Shown one piece after another: positions 21,722 to 33,674 of a stretch of DNA of 64,000 nt (its first letter is position 1; each line of letters starts with the position of its first letter). The notes beneath the pieces are model-generated. The model was not told the origin of the DNA. It saw only the letters and a program-made list of their open reading frames with translations, and searched no databases. The translations under genes and the position numbers were made by a program. The DNA is from Paratinospora sagittata (Eukaryota > Streptophyta > Magnoliopsida > Ranunculales > Menispermaceae), in the NCBI GenBank assembly GCA_035771175.1, contig CM069593.1, positions 17,980,908 to 18,044,907 of the forward strand. Direction: 5' to 3'.

Positions 21722-22560
21722 GTGCGGACCCAGGGCAAAATAGTACTATTGGACTTTGACACCCGTGTCTACACTAAATGCTTCAATTATATGGAGCAAC
21801 TTCCAGTTTTATTCTTATTTATTTTCTCTTTTCCTCCTTTTGTCTTTCCCTTTACATCATCCGAACGATTCTCTTTGCACCAAGAAATCCTTTATTTGAT
21901 TTTTCATTTTCATTTCAATATTTTATATTTCTCATTTTATACCATTTTACAGTAATAATATTTAAATTATAAAATATATAAAAAGGGGTATTTAAGGAAT
22001 AAATGTTTTATTACTTTTAAAATATTAATTATATCATAATACTCACCTTTGTTTAAAAATATAAATAAAAATAGTTTTTATGGGTTTAGGGATCATTTTT
22101 TTTTGTTTTTTATGGGTTTATTTAAAATCTAATTTTTAAATAAAATCAGTTTTTATGAATTAATCACAAAATTCATATAAGATTATACATAAGAAAATTA
22201 ATAGTATTTATTAACTTTTTTAAATAAATACCATTAATTTTTTATGTATAATCTTATATGAATTTTTTGATTAATATTTAAAAATTAATAAAACTGTTAT
22301 TTCATAAATAACCATATGAGAAATACAAAATACCCAAATGAATATGAAAAATAAAATAAAGGTTTTCTTGTGCAAAGAGAATCGTTCAAAAATATGTGGA
22401 AAGACAAAAGAAAGTAAAAAGAAAACAAGTAAGGGTAAAACTGGAAGTTGCTGCATGACATTAATTAAAGTATTTAATATGCACACGCGGCGAAGTGTGC
22501 AGAAGCCACGAATGGTACCGAGATGTACCGCACGGTGACTTACAGCATAAAAACCGCACC
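21722..22560. mobile_element. Fold-back element copy 2 (FB2), without minisatellite expansion
   Basis: 839 bp from GGTGCGG (21722-21728) to CCGCACC (22554-22560). It has the long imperfect arms and the central palindrome, here with a longer loop (AACTTTTT). In place of the minisatellite it has a single-copy stretch (ACCCAGGGCAAAATAG ... GTGTCTACACTAAATG), which looks like the ancestor of the 41 bp unit. It is the best view of the unexpanded element. Confidence 0.78.
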
Positions 22561-23852
22561 CATGTTAGGAGCATCTCTCATATAAAAGTCGATTGTATTT
22601 AAAATATATATATTATGCCATTAATAGTAAGAGACTTATTTTTTTATATGGTATAAAATTAAATTTAATAGAGAATTAAGTTAAAAGGTAGTTTTTAATG
22701 TTTTTATAAATTTTATATATTTTAATGAGGTGTTAAATATATTTTTTTAATGATATAATTATAGTAATTTGATAAGTTAAAATAAATGGTTGTCTAACAG
22801 ACTGTCTAAAAATAGACGATTATTTTGACAATTGCAATTTTTTTTTACCAACTCAATTTAATATTGAATATTAATAATTACATTGATTTTTGTTTATATA
22901 ATATTCATTTATATTATATGATAATTACTTTTTTTATAATTCATATTCACATTTAAGATGCTCTTTGGAGCTTAATTAGCAAATATACATCAGTAACAGA
23001 AAATGAGAGATTATCAGATTAAATTAAGAGAGTAATTAAGAGAGTAATTCTAGTTACATAACGTTTCAACGAGTTAACCCCTTTTTTGTGTGATTAGAGT
23101 GTCAACAGTAAAAAATAATATTGACATTTAGCATATATAATACATTTTTCTTTTTATATAAAGCAAGTGGATTAATTTGGATGCTTTGAGTTGGAACACA
23201 AACTTTTTAATTGAGGTAATGATTAGTACACTCTTACCCATTAACAATATAAGGGTCAACTCTCCGCGATTATGTTGTGTGGGCTATGATTAGTTATTTG
23301 TATGAGTGTTTAACAAATCGACCAACCAGATCAAATCAAATTATTTGGATTAGTTTGGATTGAGTTAGATAAGTTGTTTTGGTTTGGTTGAGTTCTAAAA
23401 TATCCAACCTGATTAATTTGAGTTGGGTCACGGGTTTAGCCCATGAATACCCAAGTAACCCGACCCAAATCGATCTATTCTATATACATATAAAACTTCA
23501 TATATAAAGTCGTGAAAAATATGTCATGTTTATTTAATGAACTAATCTCATTATGTGTTATTCTTTCTAATTTTTTAATAAAAATAAATAAATTTACAAT
23601 AAATTCATGTTTGTATTTTATGTTTTGTTGACAATCATTTGTTACTCTTTCTAATTTTTTAATAAAAATGAATAAATTTACAATAAACTCACTTTGCATT
23701 TACTATTTTATTGACAATCATTTGTTATTCTTTCTAATTTTTTTAATAAAAAAGAATAAATTTACAATAAACTCATGTTTCCATTTTAATGTTTTTTTCT
23801 CAAGGCATTTAATATTATTCTTTCAAACTTTTTAATCAAAAAGGAATATTAG
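22561..23852. other. AT-rich intergenic spacer, copy 2
   Basis: Same as 2132-3542, with a deletion around 23020 and a GGGTTGGGTCACGGGTTTAG-type stretch near 23420 that is absent from copy 1. No gene. Confidence 0.65.
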
Positions 23853-25015
23853 GTTAACGACCCACTTTAGTATATGATGTCGTGATGACGTAAAATACCC
23901 GACTCTAGGTCTTGTGTATGTATTTGATGTATATAATACTCGTATTTTGTGTCTTTTTGTATGTATTTGACGTTTCTGTATGATAATTAATTATTGGTGT
24001 GTTAAATGGATGTAGAGATAATAAAAATGAGTCCGGAACGTGTCTTTACATAGAAATTGACTGGCTATATGCAAAATTTCAATATGTATTGAGCGCGTAG
24101 TAACGAAATGAAAAATAAAAGAAGAAAGAAAGAAAATTAGGGTTTTAAAGAGGAAATCTTCACCATCTACACCCCGAAAGTAAGTGTTTTCTCCATTTCT
24201 TTTCATGAAATCACCATTAAAGATGAGAATAAGCTTTCTAATGGTGTAATTTTCTCCATGGGTCACAGTTTTGGGTATTCCTAACCTAGGGTTGGTTGGT
24301 ATTTTGCTGTTTTGAGCTTGTTTATGACAGAAACAACTTTCCTTAACTTAGATCTACACCCAATGTGCATTTTGCAAGCACTTCACCACGTTTTTGGTGG
24401 TGCAAGGAAAATGAGTTTTGTTGGAAACCCTTAGAGACGAATTGTATGTTAGAAATTTGGGTTCCTAAGGTGATTTGGAATCCAATGGTACTATTTTTTT
24501 TCAATTTTTACAAGAAATTGATGGAGCTAAGTGTAATGACCCTAAATCTAAAAAATAAACTTAAGGTTTTCCATTCAAGTTGTATGTCAACTATGTTGAA
24601 TAAATGACTGATTCTAAGTAATTGATGGTCTAATTCACTGATTTGATTTCGAAATTTTGACTAAATTGAGACTTTTGACCTAAATTAAGTCAATTAATTA
24701 AATTGACTTGAGACTTGTCTAATTGAACCCAAATTAAGTAAAATTGTGGGTTTATAATAATTAGACTAGTGTTCGGATTACTTGAATTAGTTCAATTTGA
24801 ATTTATGTCATATTATAGAGATTTATCTAAATTTGGGGCTTTTGAGGCATTTAAATTGAAATTGGTCAATTGAATTGTGTTAGGTGTTTCTAATCCAAAT
24901 TTGTGTGGATTAAATGTGATTTGGGTTAATAATTATGTATTTAGACATAATTAACTTGAGATTGATCATTTGGTATATGTATATGATTTATTTCAGGTTT
25001 ACTTAGGTTTATGTA
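23853..25015 (+). mobile_element. LTR-like repeat starting near TAACGACCC, copy 2
   Basis: Continues further than copy 1, through the ATAATAATTAGACTAGTGTT and GATTTATTTCAG landmarks, up to the old copia LTR. A direct repeat (AGGTTTA.) near 25000 marks the join. Frames such as 23991-24266 (-) and 24365-24607 (+) are by-products. Confidence 0.5.
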
Positions 25016-25530
25016 AGTCGATACTATCAAAGACTGATCTCCTGGCTTGTGTATATACATATGGACCAGTGTATGTAACAGGTAGAGACTGAGAAATATT
25101 TTCTAATTCGTATATCTCTGTTTTTGCTCTCTGTTATGCACAGATTGTGTGTGATTTGATCGTAGATTCAATAGCATATAATTTTGCTATTGTATACTTA
25201 TTAATGGTATCAGAGTGTCGATGTGATAGTGATTTCGTAATTAAGTATTAAGCTTCTCTTTTTCTTTTTCTTTTCCTTTTTTAAAAGTAATTAAGTATTA
25301 CGCTTGAAAGCCACAACAGCACAACCCAGTCGCCCCTTCTTCTTCTTCTTCTTCTTATCCCGCCAGTACCCCCTCTGCCCTCTTTCTACCTTTTTTTTTT
25401 CTTTTTTATTTTTTATTTCTGTGTGCCCAACACCCATATTTCATTCTTTCAAAAAAAAAAACAAAAAAGCCTCTTTTTTATTTTCTTTGTACTTTTTTTT
25501 ATTTCTTTTTAATCAAATTTTTTGTTTGTT
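25016..25530 (+). mobile_element. Old copia LTR end, primer-binding site and leader, copy 2
   Basis: LTR end, then TGGTATCAGAG (25205-25215), then a pyrimidine-rich leader with (CTT)n, as at 6843-7200 but without copia-1. It carries the empty insertion site of copia-1 (TTCAATAGCATA near 25170). No coding region of the old element is left. Confidence 0.6.
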
Positions 25531-25813
25531 TATTACGCTCACAGTTTTATAATTTTGTATTTGAATGAAATATACCAATTTTATCAACAAACATTACACA
25601 ATGTTAAAGTTATCGGATCATTGGTATTTTCTTAAACTTATTAACTATTTAATATTTATGTCAAAGTTTGGATAATTTTTAATTTGTGTTGATTTTGTAG
25701 CTTTGTTATATTAATGTTATGAATTTTATTGTGTTGATTTTGTTGAGAGTTAAAAGTTAAATATTTGATTTGTTGTTGTATTTTTTTTGTGTTAATTATA
25801 ATAATTATATAAA

Positions 25814-26020
25814 TATGTTTTGTAAGAAACATGATTCTGAATGTAAGAAAAAAAAAAGATTAGAATAATTGAGTCTATCACAAAAAGAAACACTAGATAA
25901 TTTTTTAGTAAAAACTTAGGTCAATGAGATTGCTTAGAAAAATTGAGGGAAGATGACAATGATGAAAAGTATAAAACTAAATCTGAAATTGAACAAGTTA
26001 ATGACTATTTGAATAAAACC
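25814..26020 (+). pseudogene. Decayed hAT-like fragment, copy 2 (tentative)
   Basis: Near-identical duplicate of 7486-7700, with the same in-frame stops and a 12 bp deletion near the end. The 62-codon frame at 25943-26131 results from that deletion. Confidence 0.33.
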
Positions 26021-26815
26021 CTTTTTAAATGCATTTTTTTTTTTGTAATAGGCTATTTTAATGTTTTAAAAATGTTTGTAATGTATTATTTATATAACAA
26101 TTTGCACATTTATAAAACTAATGCATTGTAACTTATTGGCGATATTTATGAAAAAAATATGTTTATTAATTTATAAAATTAAGGGTATCATTTTGTATAT
26201 TTCGCCCTGGCCTCCACATGGTCACTGAATATAATCATGGTAAATACATGAATAAACTCAATATTTGGTTATGGAAGAGGTGAAGCGATGAATGAAAGGA
26301 GATCCTCTGTTTTTGCATAACTGATCTTGGTTACAACTCCATTAACAGGTAATACATCGGATTTATTGATAGAAAATGTCAAAAATGAAATGATGTCAGA
26401 TTTTATACATCGGAATAAAGTGGATTGTATGGTTACACTTACATCATAGATTTTAAATTCAGTTTCTGTTGAAAAATTTGATATACATATTGTTAACGTT
26501 AGGGATTAGTGAATAAACTCGTATAAACACAACTCTCTTTGTTATTTTTCATTCTCAATTAGTTTGTTATTTTTATTCTCAATTAGTGAAATTATGGAAG
26601 AGTGGTGAGTGCTTTTGGGAAAAAAAGCAAAAACCAATACTGGGTACTGCAAATTTTAATTCGTAGTCGATCAACCGTGCTTCAAATCTCACGCAATACT
26701 TCCGCAACTCTAATTTTATTTGTCTTATTTATTCTACGATCTCGAAAGATATGGTTGAAACCTTCCTTCACACAACTTCTCCCTGAGGAAGAGAATTGTG
26801 GAAAGAATTGGAAGA
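26021..26815. other. Unassigned stretch, duplicate of 7701-8506
   Basis: Nearly base-for-base identical to copy 1. No recognised gene or element. Confidence 0.45.
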
Positions 26816-27690
26816 GAGTTTATTAAAAAATTTCAACAAAAGTTTAAGTAGAACCATCAAAGGTTGTTACTATTGGAACAAAGTTCCATTATTGGGGTCC
26901 CATCTGGATATGAACCGCAACTTGAGTTTGGAGTAGCAGTCACAGATCATTCTGAGATTGACAAACAGGCTACCGTGGCACCATCCACTCCCGGACTCGG
27001 CCACCTACTCACCGGCAACTTCGTGTCCAATTCCAAATAGACATATGACCGGTAAGCGCTGCAACCGGTCTCCCGAACACTGATCCTATGCGCTGTGATC
27101 GACCCACCGGTCTTGAACGAGCAGCAGATCGGAGTGTTCTTACACGCTGCAGATCCCTCCTCTGTATTATTAATATAACGGTGACAAAGGCTCGTTGAAG
27201 AACAGTCCAGAGGCGAACGGAGCATAGACTCGGTGCAGTTCAAGAACAGAATAGTACTACTATCCGTGATATTGAATGGGAGGCTACTGTTAAGCTGGAG
27301 ACCTTGGCTATGAAGATCGGTGGTGATGCAAGTGTTTGGGTCGGCAAAGCTCGCTGGACGAATAACTATCCGTTGGTTTTCCGGGTCGATGGTGGAGATT
27401 GTGTAGGAGGAGCCATTGAGGGCGTCGAACCAGAGTGTGCCGGAGGCGCATCGGATCTTGTAATCTTGGTCGCCGCAATCTGGTCCGGTGCTGAGTGGGT
27501 AAGGAACAGGGGTGGAGCCGCAGTCGGCGCAGCGCGGTGCTGCGGTGACTACGCCGGAAAATGTTAGAAGCGCCGGTAGGAGAATGAGAGAAGAGAGGAG
27601 GAGGGTCGGCATTATGTTGTGGGCAGAGAAGAGAAAAGGAGAGGAGAGCATAGAAGCGCTGAGAGATTTTAGATTTTGATTGCATTGCAT
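26816..27690 (-). pseudogene. WAKL relic F: recent duplicate of A with an 11 bp deletion
   Basis: Likely start 27612. The signal peptide and GUB_WAK domain match A almost exactly. An 11 bp deletion at about 26989 (CACTCC repeat context) shifts the frame after SPGV, giving a 221-codon product ending CLSISE. The Glu-to-TAG mutation of A is also present but now out of frame, so it arose before the duplication and the deletion after it. Exon 2 and kinase are absent as in A. The promoter box TTTTAAA is at 27697-27703. Confidence 0.88.
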
Positions 27691-29274
27691 GGGTGCTTTT
27701 AAAGGGCGTGCTAGTGCTAGTCCATGTCAATGTTTTCTAATTTTAGAAGATTCTTAAATTTTAGATGGGTAATGTTAGTGCGCGCATTGTTACGTTTGAC
27801 GCATTTGACGCCTGTCTTTAGTTTTTTAATTTTAAGATTTCATTTGACGCAGTACATAAATTTTTTGTACAAAGGATGGTGTGGGGGATTGCGCTCATTC
27901 ATCTTAAGGGAATAAAAGGCAGAGATTGAGACCACGCAAATTATTACGGTGTCACACTTTTATTTTTATTATGAACAAAAAAAAACTCGTAGGTAAGATG
28001 AAATTCGAACTTATGATTTTAAGTAAAAAGATTTAAATGTATATAGTTGAAATTAATTAATATTTATTACTACATCTTTTTGTTTATAATTTATGGAATT
28101 AGCTAAGGAGAATGCTATGTATAAGCTTAACAATTTAAGATGGATAATCCTAATACTCATAATCATTAAATAAATGGATATTACATATTTTAAAATGTGT
28201 AATAAATAATTTAATGATTTAATTTTTTTTTTAAATGTAATGTGCATGAACTGATAGAGATTAGATTAACTTTCTATACATCTTTCAAAACCTAAGTTAG
28301 TTTTGATCTCCTTCTTATATTTTGACTTTTGAAAAGTGTTTAGAAATGTTTTTCTTTGAAAAATGACAATTGATTTATTATAAGTGTAATGTGATGGAAA
28401 AAATTTCTACGTTAAAAGCTCAATTTAGCTTATTTTTATAAAGAAAATTATTTAAAAAGAAAAAAGACAAACTTTTTTTTTTTGTCATTTCTTACAAGTA
28501 ATTCTCCGTTCATGTTAACTCTTTACAGGTAATAACTTAACTTTCTTAAGTAAATTATTTATCAGAGAATCTTCCAACTATAGAGTTTTATATTTAAGAT
28601 TTATAATCATAGTGTTACACATCTTAAGATTTATAATAAATAATTCAATAGCTATGAGTATTGTAATTGTATAAAAAATACAACTACAATAGTTAGATTA
28701 ATATTCTCCATTTAAGATTTATATTTAAAAATGTACAAATATTTTTATTGTGAGATAATTAATGCGTGTATATAAGTGCTGCATATGCGTTTTAGTATTT
28801 TATAAATATTTTGTTAGATTATTTTAAATTATGCATTAACATGTTATTTAAGGTAATTCAATATTTTTTAAGAATAATATCAACAAAATATGGTTAGAAA
28901 GTATACATGTTAATCAAGTATTATTCTTTAAATATTCTGATTAAAAACACCCCCTATACCCACTCTACCTAAGTGAGTCTATCTTAGTACGGATTAAAAA
29001 TAAAAACTTTTATGTGACAAACATAAAGATATATAATTTTGAAAATAATTATTGAATAAATAAAGTTAGACCATTTTATTTATAGTTTCTTTTGATAAGA
29101 ATTTTAGCAAATTTAGTAGGTACGGACTTATGTTGGGCCAAATAAAACTATTGTTTAGCTTTTAAGTCTACTTTAATTTTTTTGAAATTGAATTTTAGTG
29201 AAATTTAATTTTAGAAAGCGCGTGACCTTATTAGAAAGCGTGTTAGAAAGCGTGTGACTTGTATTGTTTGGATA
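27691..29274. repeat. Promoter and shared upstream flank of F
   Basis: Nearly identical to 9382-10977; only a few substitutions were seen by eye. No gene. Confidence 0.82.
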
Positions 29275-30500
29275 GGTGCGGACCCAAGGGTGAAATAGCA
29301 CTTATAAGTACAAGCTTTAATGTACTTTGACATAGCATTTAGTGTTTATACTAAATGAATCCAATGGTGAAATAACATTTTAGTATTTATACTAAATGGA
29401 CCCAAGAGTGAAATAGCATTTTAGTGTTTATACTAAATGAACCCAATGGTGAAATAGCATTTTAGTGTTTATACTAAATGGACCCAAGAGTGAAATAGCA
29501 TTTTAGTGTTTATACTAAATGGACCCAAGAGTGAAATAGCATTTTAATGTTTATACTAAATGGACCCAAGAGTGAAATAACATTTTGGTGTTTATACTAA
29601 ATGAACCGAAATAACATTTTAGTGTTTATACTAAATGGACCCAAGAGTGAAATAGCATTTTAGAGTTTATACTAAATGGACCCAATGGTGAAATATCATT
29701 TTATTGTTTATACTAAATGGACCGAAATAACATTTTAGTGTTTATACTAAATGGACCCAAGAGTGAAATAGCATTTTAGTGTTTATACTAAATGGACCGA
29801 AATAGCATTTTAGTGTTTATACTAAATGGACCCAAGAGTGAAATAATATTTTTGTGTTTATACTAAATGGACCGAAATAACATTTTAGTGCTTATACTAA
29901 ATGGACCCAAGAGTGAAATAACATTTTAGTGTTTATACTAAATGGACCCAAGGGTGAAATAGCATTTTAGTATTTTAGTGTTTATACTAAATGGACCCAA
30001 GGGTGAAATAACATTTTAGTGTTTATACTAAATGGACCCAAGGGTGACCTAAGGGTGAAATAGCATTTTAGTGTTTATACTAAATGAATCCAATGGTGAA
30101 ATAACATTTTAGTGTTTATACTAAATGGACCCAATGGTGAAATAACATTTTAGTGTTTATGGTGAAATAGCATTTTAGTGTTTATACTAAATGGACCCAA
30201 GGGTATAAATGGACGCAAGGGTGAAATACCCAATGGTGAAATAACATTTTAGTGTTTATACTAAATGGACTCAAGGGTATAAATGGACGCAAGGGTGAAA
30301 TACCCAAGGGTGAAATAACATTTTAGTGTTTATACTAAATGGACCCAATGGTGAAATAACATTTTAGTGTTTATGGTGAAATAGCATTTTAGTATTTATA
30401 CTAAATGGACCCAAGGGTATAAATGGACGCAAGGGTGAAATATCCAATGGTGAAATAACATTTTAGTGTTTATACTAAATGGACCCAAGGGTGAAATACC
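29275..30500 (+). repeat. Minisatellite array 4, with a 214 bp higher-order repeat
   Basis: Starts at GGTGCGG (29275-29281). The first half matches array 2 unit for unit. The second half (30120-30500) has a larger repeat containing TTTATGGTGAAATAGC and TATAAATGGACGCAAGGG, with copies about 214 bp apart (30161 and 30375). It ends abruptly in the spacer near AAATATACATCAGTAAC, so the fold-back arms are deleted here. Confidence 0.9.
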
Positions 30501-33128
30501 TAAAGAAATATACATCAGTAACATATTAAAGGTTCGTTTTCATTGAATATAATAATAGCCAGCATTTTGACAAAGGAAATTTCGTTTTTGTGTGCTATTA
30601 GGCTTAGTTTCATTGAATTTTAAAAGTATAATATCTAGTTGAATTTTTTACAAGAAATTGGTGGAGCTAAGTATAATGGCTCAAATCTATAAAATGAACT
30701 TAGGTTTTTCATTCAAGTTGTATGTCAACTATGTTGAATAAATGACTGATTCTAAGTGATTGATGGTCTAATTCACTGATTTTAAATAGTGAAAAGCCTA
30801 GGTATAATGTAAAAATTTGCCTAATGCTAGATTTCAAAATTTTGCCCAAATTGAGGCTTTTGACTTAAATCAAGTCAATTGATTAAATTGACTTATGACT
30901 TGTCTAATTGACCCTAATTAAGTGAAATTGTAGGTTTATAATGATTAAACTAGTGTTCCAATTACATGAATTAGTTCAATTTGACTTTATATCATATTGT
31001 ATAGATTTATCCAAATTTGAAGCTTTTGAGGTATTTAAATTAAAATTGGTCAAATTGAATGGTGTTAGGTGTTTCTAATCTAAAATTGGTGTGAATTAAA
31101 TGTGATTTGGATTAATAATTATATATTTAGACATAATTGACTTGGGATTGATCATTTGGTATATGTATATGATTTATTTCAGATTTATATAAGTTGATTG
31201 GACAAATGAGATTTAATTGGTTTGTTCAATTGACTATTGGACTGTTTGTGAATATTTCTCACCTTAATTCTCTATTTATGACTTGTAGTTATATAAAATT
31301 TAATTATTGGATAATATGTATCTATTATATGTATACGTTATCTTTATGATAATGAGCACCAATTTTATGTACTGGAATCAACTTAGGTATCTAGGATTAA
31401 ATATACGTTAACGTTATCGGAGAAACCTTAGTGGACTTTGACTTATTAAAAGATCCATCGGTGACTTTTTTTTAAAATAATTTTTAGGTTCATGATTTCT
31501 AATTAAGCGGAGGGCATAAGAGGTCGATTAGCAAATTAATGTTTCATTTTCATAGATTAAAATAATAGTCAGCATTTTAACACAAGGAAATTAAGACTGT
31601 CATTTGATTTGATTCGTGATTTAGATATAACTTTTTATATTTAAATATTTAAAAATAAATAAAATATATTTAGTTAAAATTTATAAAAAAAATATATTAT
31701 TTTTAAGAAACGAAAAAATATTATTTTCTAAATTTTTTACTTCTTAAAATTATAGCAACCCTGGAGTCTCCGTGTGCATTATTACCCTCCCAGGCGCATT
31801 TAGGCTTAGTTTCATTGAACTTTAAAGAACGAAGACTCAACTCCTTTTAGGCTTTAAGTATAATATATAGTTGAAATTTACCTTATTATATAGGCTAATT
31901 TGAATAAGCCATAAAGCCGCCGAGTTAACCAATTTGACCCAATTAACAAGAAACTTAAAAAACGTAGGTTCGTGTTTATCCAATATTCCACCGTATATAT
32001 ACAAATTCCAAGTGACTAAATCAGGAGAGTAATTCTACTAATTACTAATTACACCGACGTTTTAATGAGTTAACCCACCTATTTTGTATGATTCTACATC
32101 TATTTTTATATATAGTAAGTGGATTAATTGAAATAAAAGAATCGGTATAATTGAGTAAGTTAAGATATTGTTTAATTTCAATGATTTAAGATTTATATTT
32201 AACAATGTGAAAATAATTTTATCATAAGATATATAATTAGTGATTATATTTGTGTTGTACATAATTTTTATTGTTATTAACTAAGTTTTAAAATATTTGG
32301 TAGTATTATTTTCATTAGTAATTTTTTTGAGAAATATTAACTTGATGTGATGTAATGATGTGAGTTTAAGAGAAAAATAAATATTTTAATAAAAGATTAA
32401 TAATTTTATTTTTTAATAAAAATTAATTTTAGTATTTTAATAAATTACTTTTAGTATTTTAATAATTTTTTTTTGCTTTATAATTCAACATATTATTTTT
32501 AATAAAATAACAAAATTTATTTAACTATTTCTAAAAAATAATTTAATTTTTTTAATTAAATTATTTTTAATTAATAAAATAATTCTGCTATTTTAAAAAG
32601 CTAATTATATTAGTATTGGTAAAATTATTATTATAAAAAAATAAATTTGTTATATTTTTAGTACTAAATTGTTTTTAACAAACAATAAATTTACTCTTTT
32701 GATAAAAAAATAATTTTATTCCTCTAATAAAAGTAATTTTATTACTTTAGAAAAACACTTTTATTATTTTTAATAAAAATAGTTAACTTATTTTTATTTT
32801 ATTATTATAATAAAAATAATTTATCATCAATGATTTCGTTTTTTATAAGGGAGCACATATTTTCTGTAATCAAATACTTAAAATAAATTCACAAAAAATT
32901 TAAAAATATTAATTAAAATTTATGCTATGTCCATATAACACTAAAAAAATTCCACTATTCACTGCAGAAGAAGAGGTGGAAGAAAAGAAGATGGTGTTAA
33001 AAAAAAAACAAAAAATTGAATGCCCATAAAAGAGGAGCCGTCAAACGCGTAGAAAGAGAGTGGACTAGCAATTGAGTCGGAATATTTGTGAGAAATTTGT
33101 ACGTCTAGCACGGCTCGGAAAGAAAAAA
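30501..33128. other. 3' flank of WAKL gene G: spacer, LTR-like remnant, AT-rich repeat
   Basis: 30501-30640 is a spacer fragment. 30640-31560 is the right part of the LTR-like block. 31560-32930 is AT-rich and matches 12400-13790, with scattered substitutions. 32930-33128 is the WAKL 3' flank. No gene. Confidence 0.65.
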
Positions 33129-33532
33129 TCAGGTCTCTGTCTCTCCAGCAATTTCAATCCTCATAATATGCTCAATCTCCTCAGCAACTTCTTTCATTGA
33201 AGGTCGATTCTGTCTCTTCTCCTCCGAGCATTCCAATGCAAGAAGAGCCAATGCCTTTATCGTCTCCAATTCCAAGTTACTAGCATCCTGCATTAACATA
33301 GGATCAATCGTCTCCATCAACCTTTCCTCATCCACCTTCTTCTGCACATAAACCACCAGATTCTCATCATCTTCGTTCCTATTAAAATCAATAGCTTTCT
33401 GTGAAGTCAGCAGCTCTAACAACACCACTTCAAAGCTATACACATCGCTCTTATCTGTAAGCTGGTAATTTCTATAGTACTCTGGATTTAAATAACCCAA
33501 TGTCCCTTGAGCACAAGTCGAGATATGACTCA

Positions 33533-33537
33533 GATCA
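33533..33537. repeat. Target-site duplication of copia-2 (GATCA/GACCA)
   Basis: GATCA at 33533-33537 and GACCA at 38098-38102, with one mismatch. The empty site is seen in relic B (ACTCAGATCAGTCTCGGC near 14370), so the insertion point is certain. Confidence 0.88.
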
Positions 33538-33665
33538 TGATAAATTTTTCATTACATTTTTTTCTTGTTTTCATTGACAACCATTCCACCTATATATTAC
33601 AAAATAGCCTAAACAAAACATGAAACATGTTTCCGTCTTAAAAGCCGGAAACATGTTCCGTAATA
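33538..33665 (-). repeat. Copia-2 3' LTR (element orientation)
   Basis: 128 bp, identical to 37970-38097. Contains an internal inverted motif with ACATGTTTC and GGAAACATGTTCC near its 5' end. Confidence 0.95.
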
Positions 33666-33674
33666 CCTCCCCTC
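33666..33674 (-). other. Copia-2 polypurine tract
   Basis: GAGGGGAGG on the minus strand, adjacent to the 3' LTR and overlapping the TGA stop of pol (33673-33675), the same layout as in copia-1. Confidence 0.85.
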
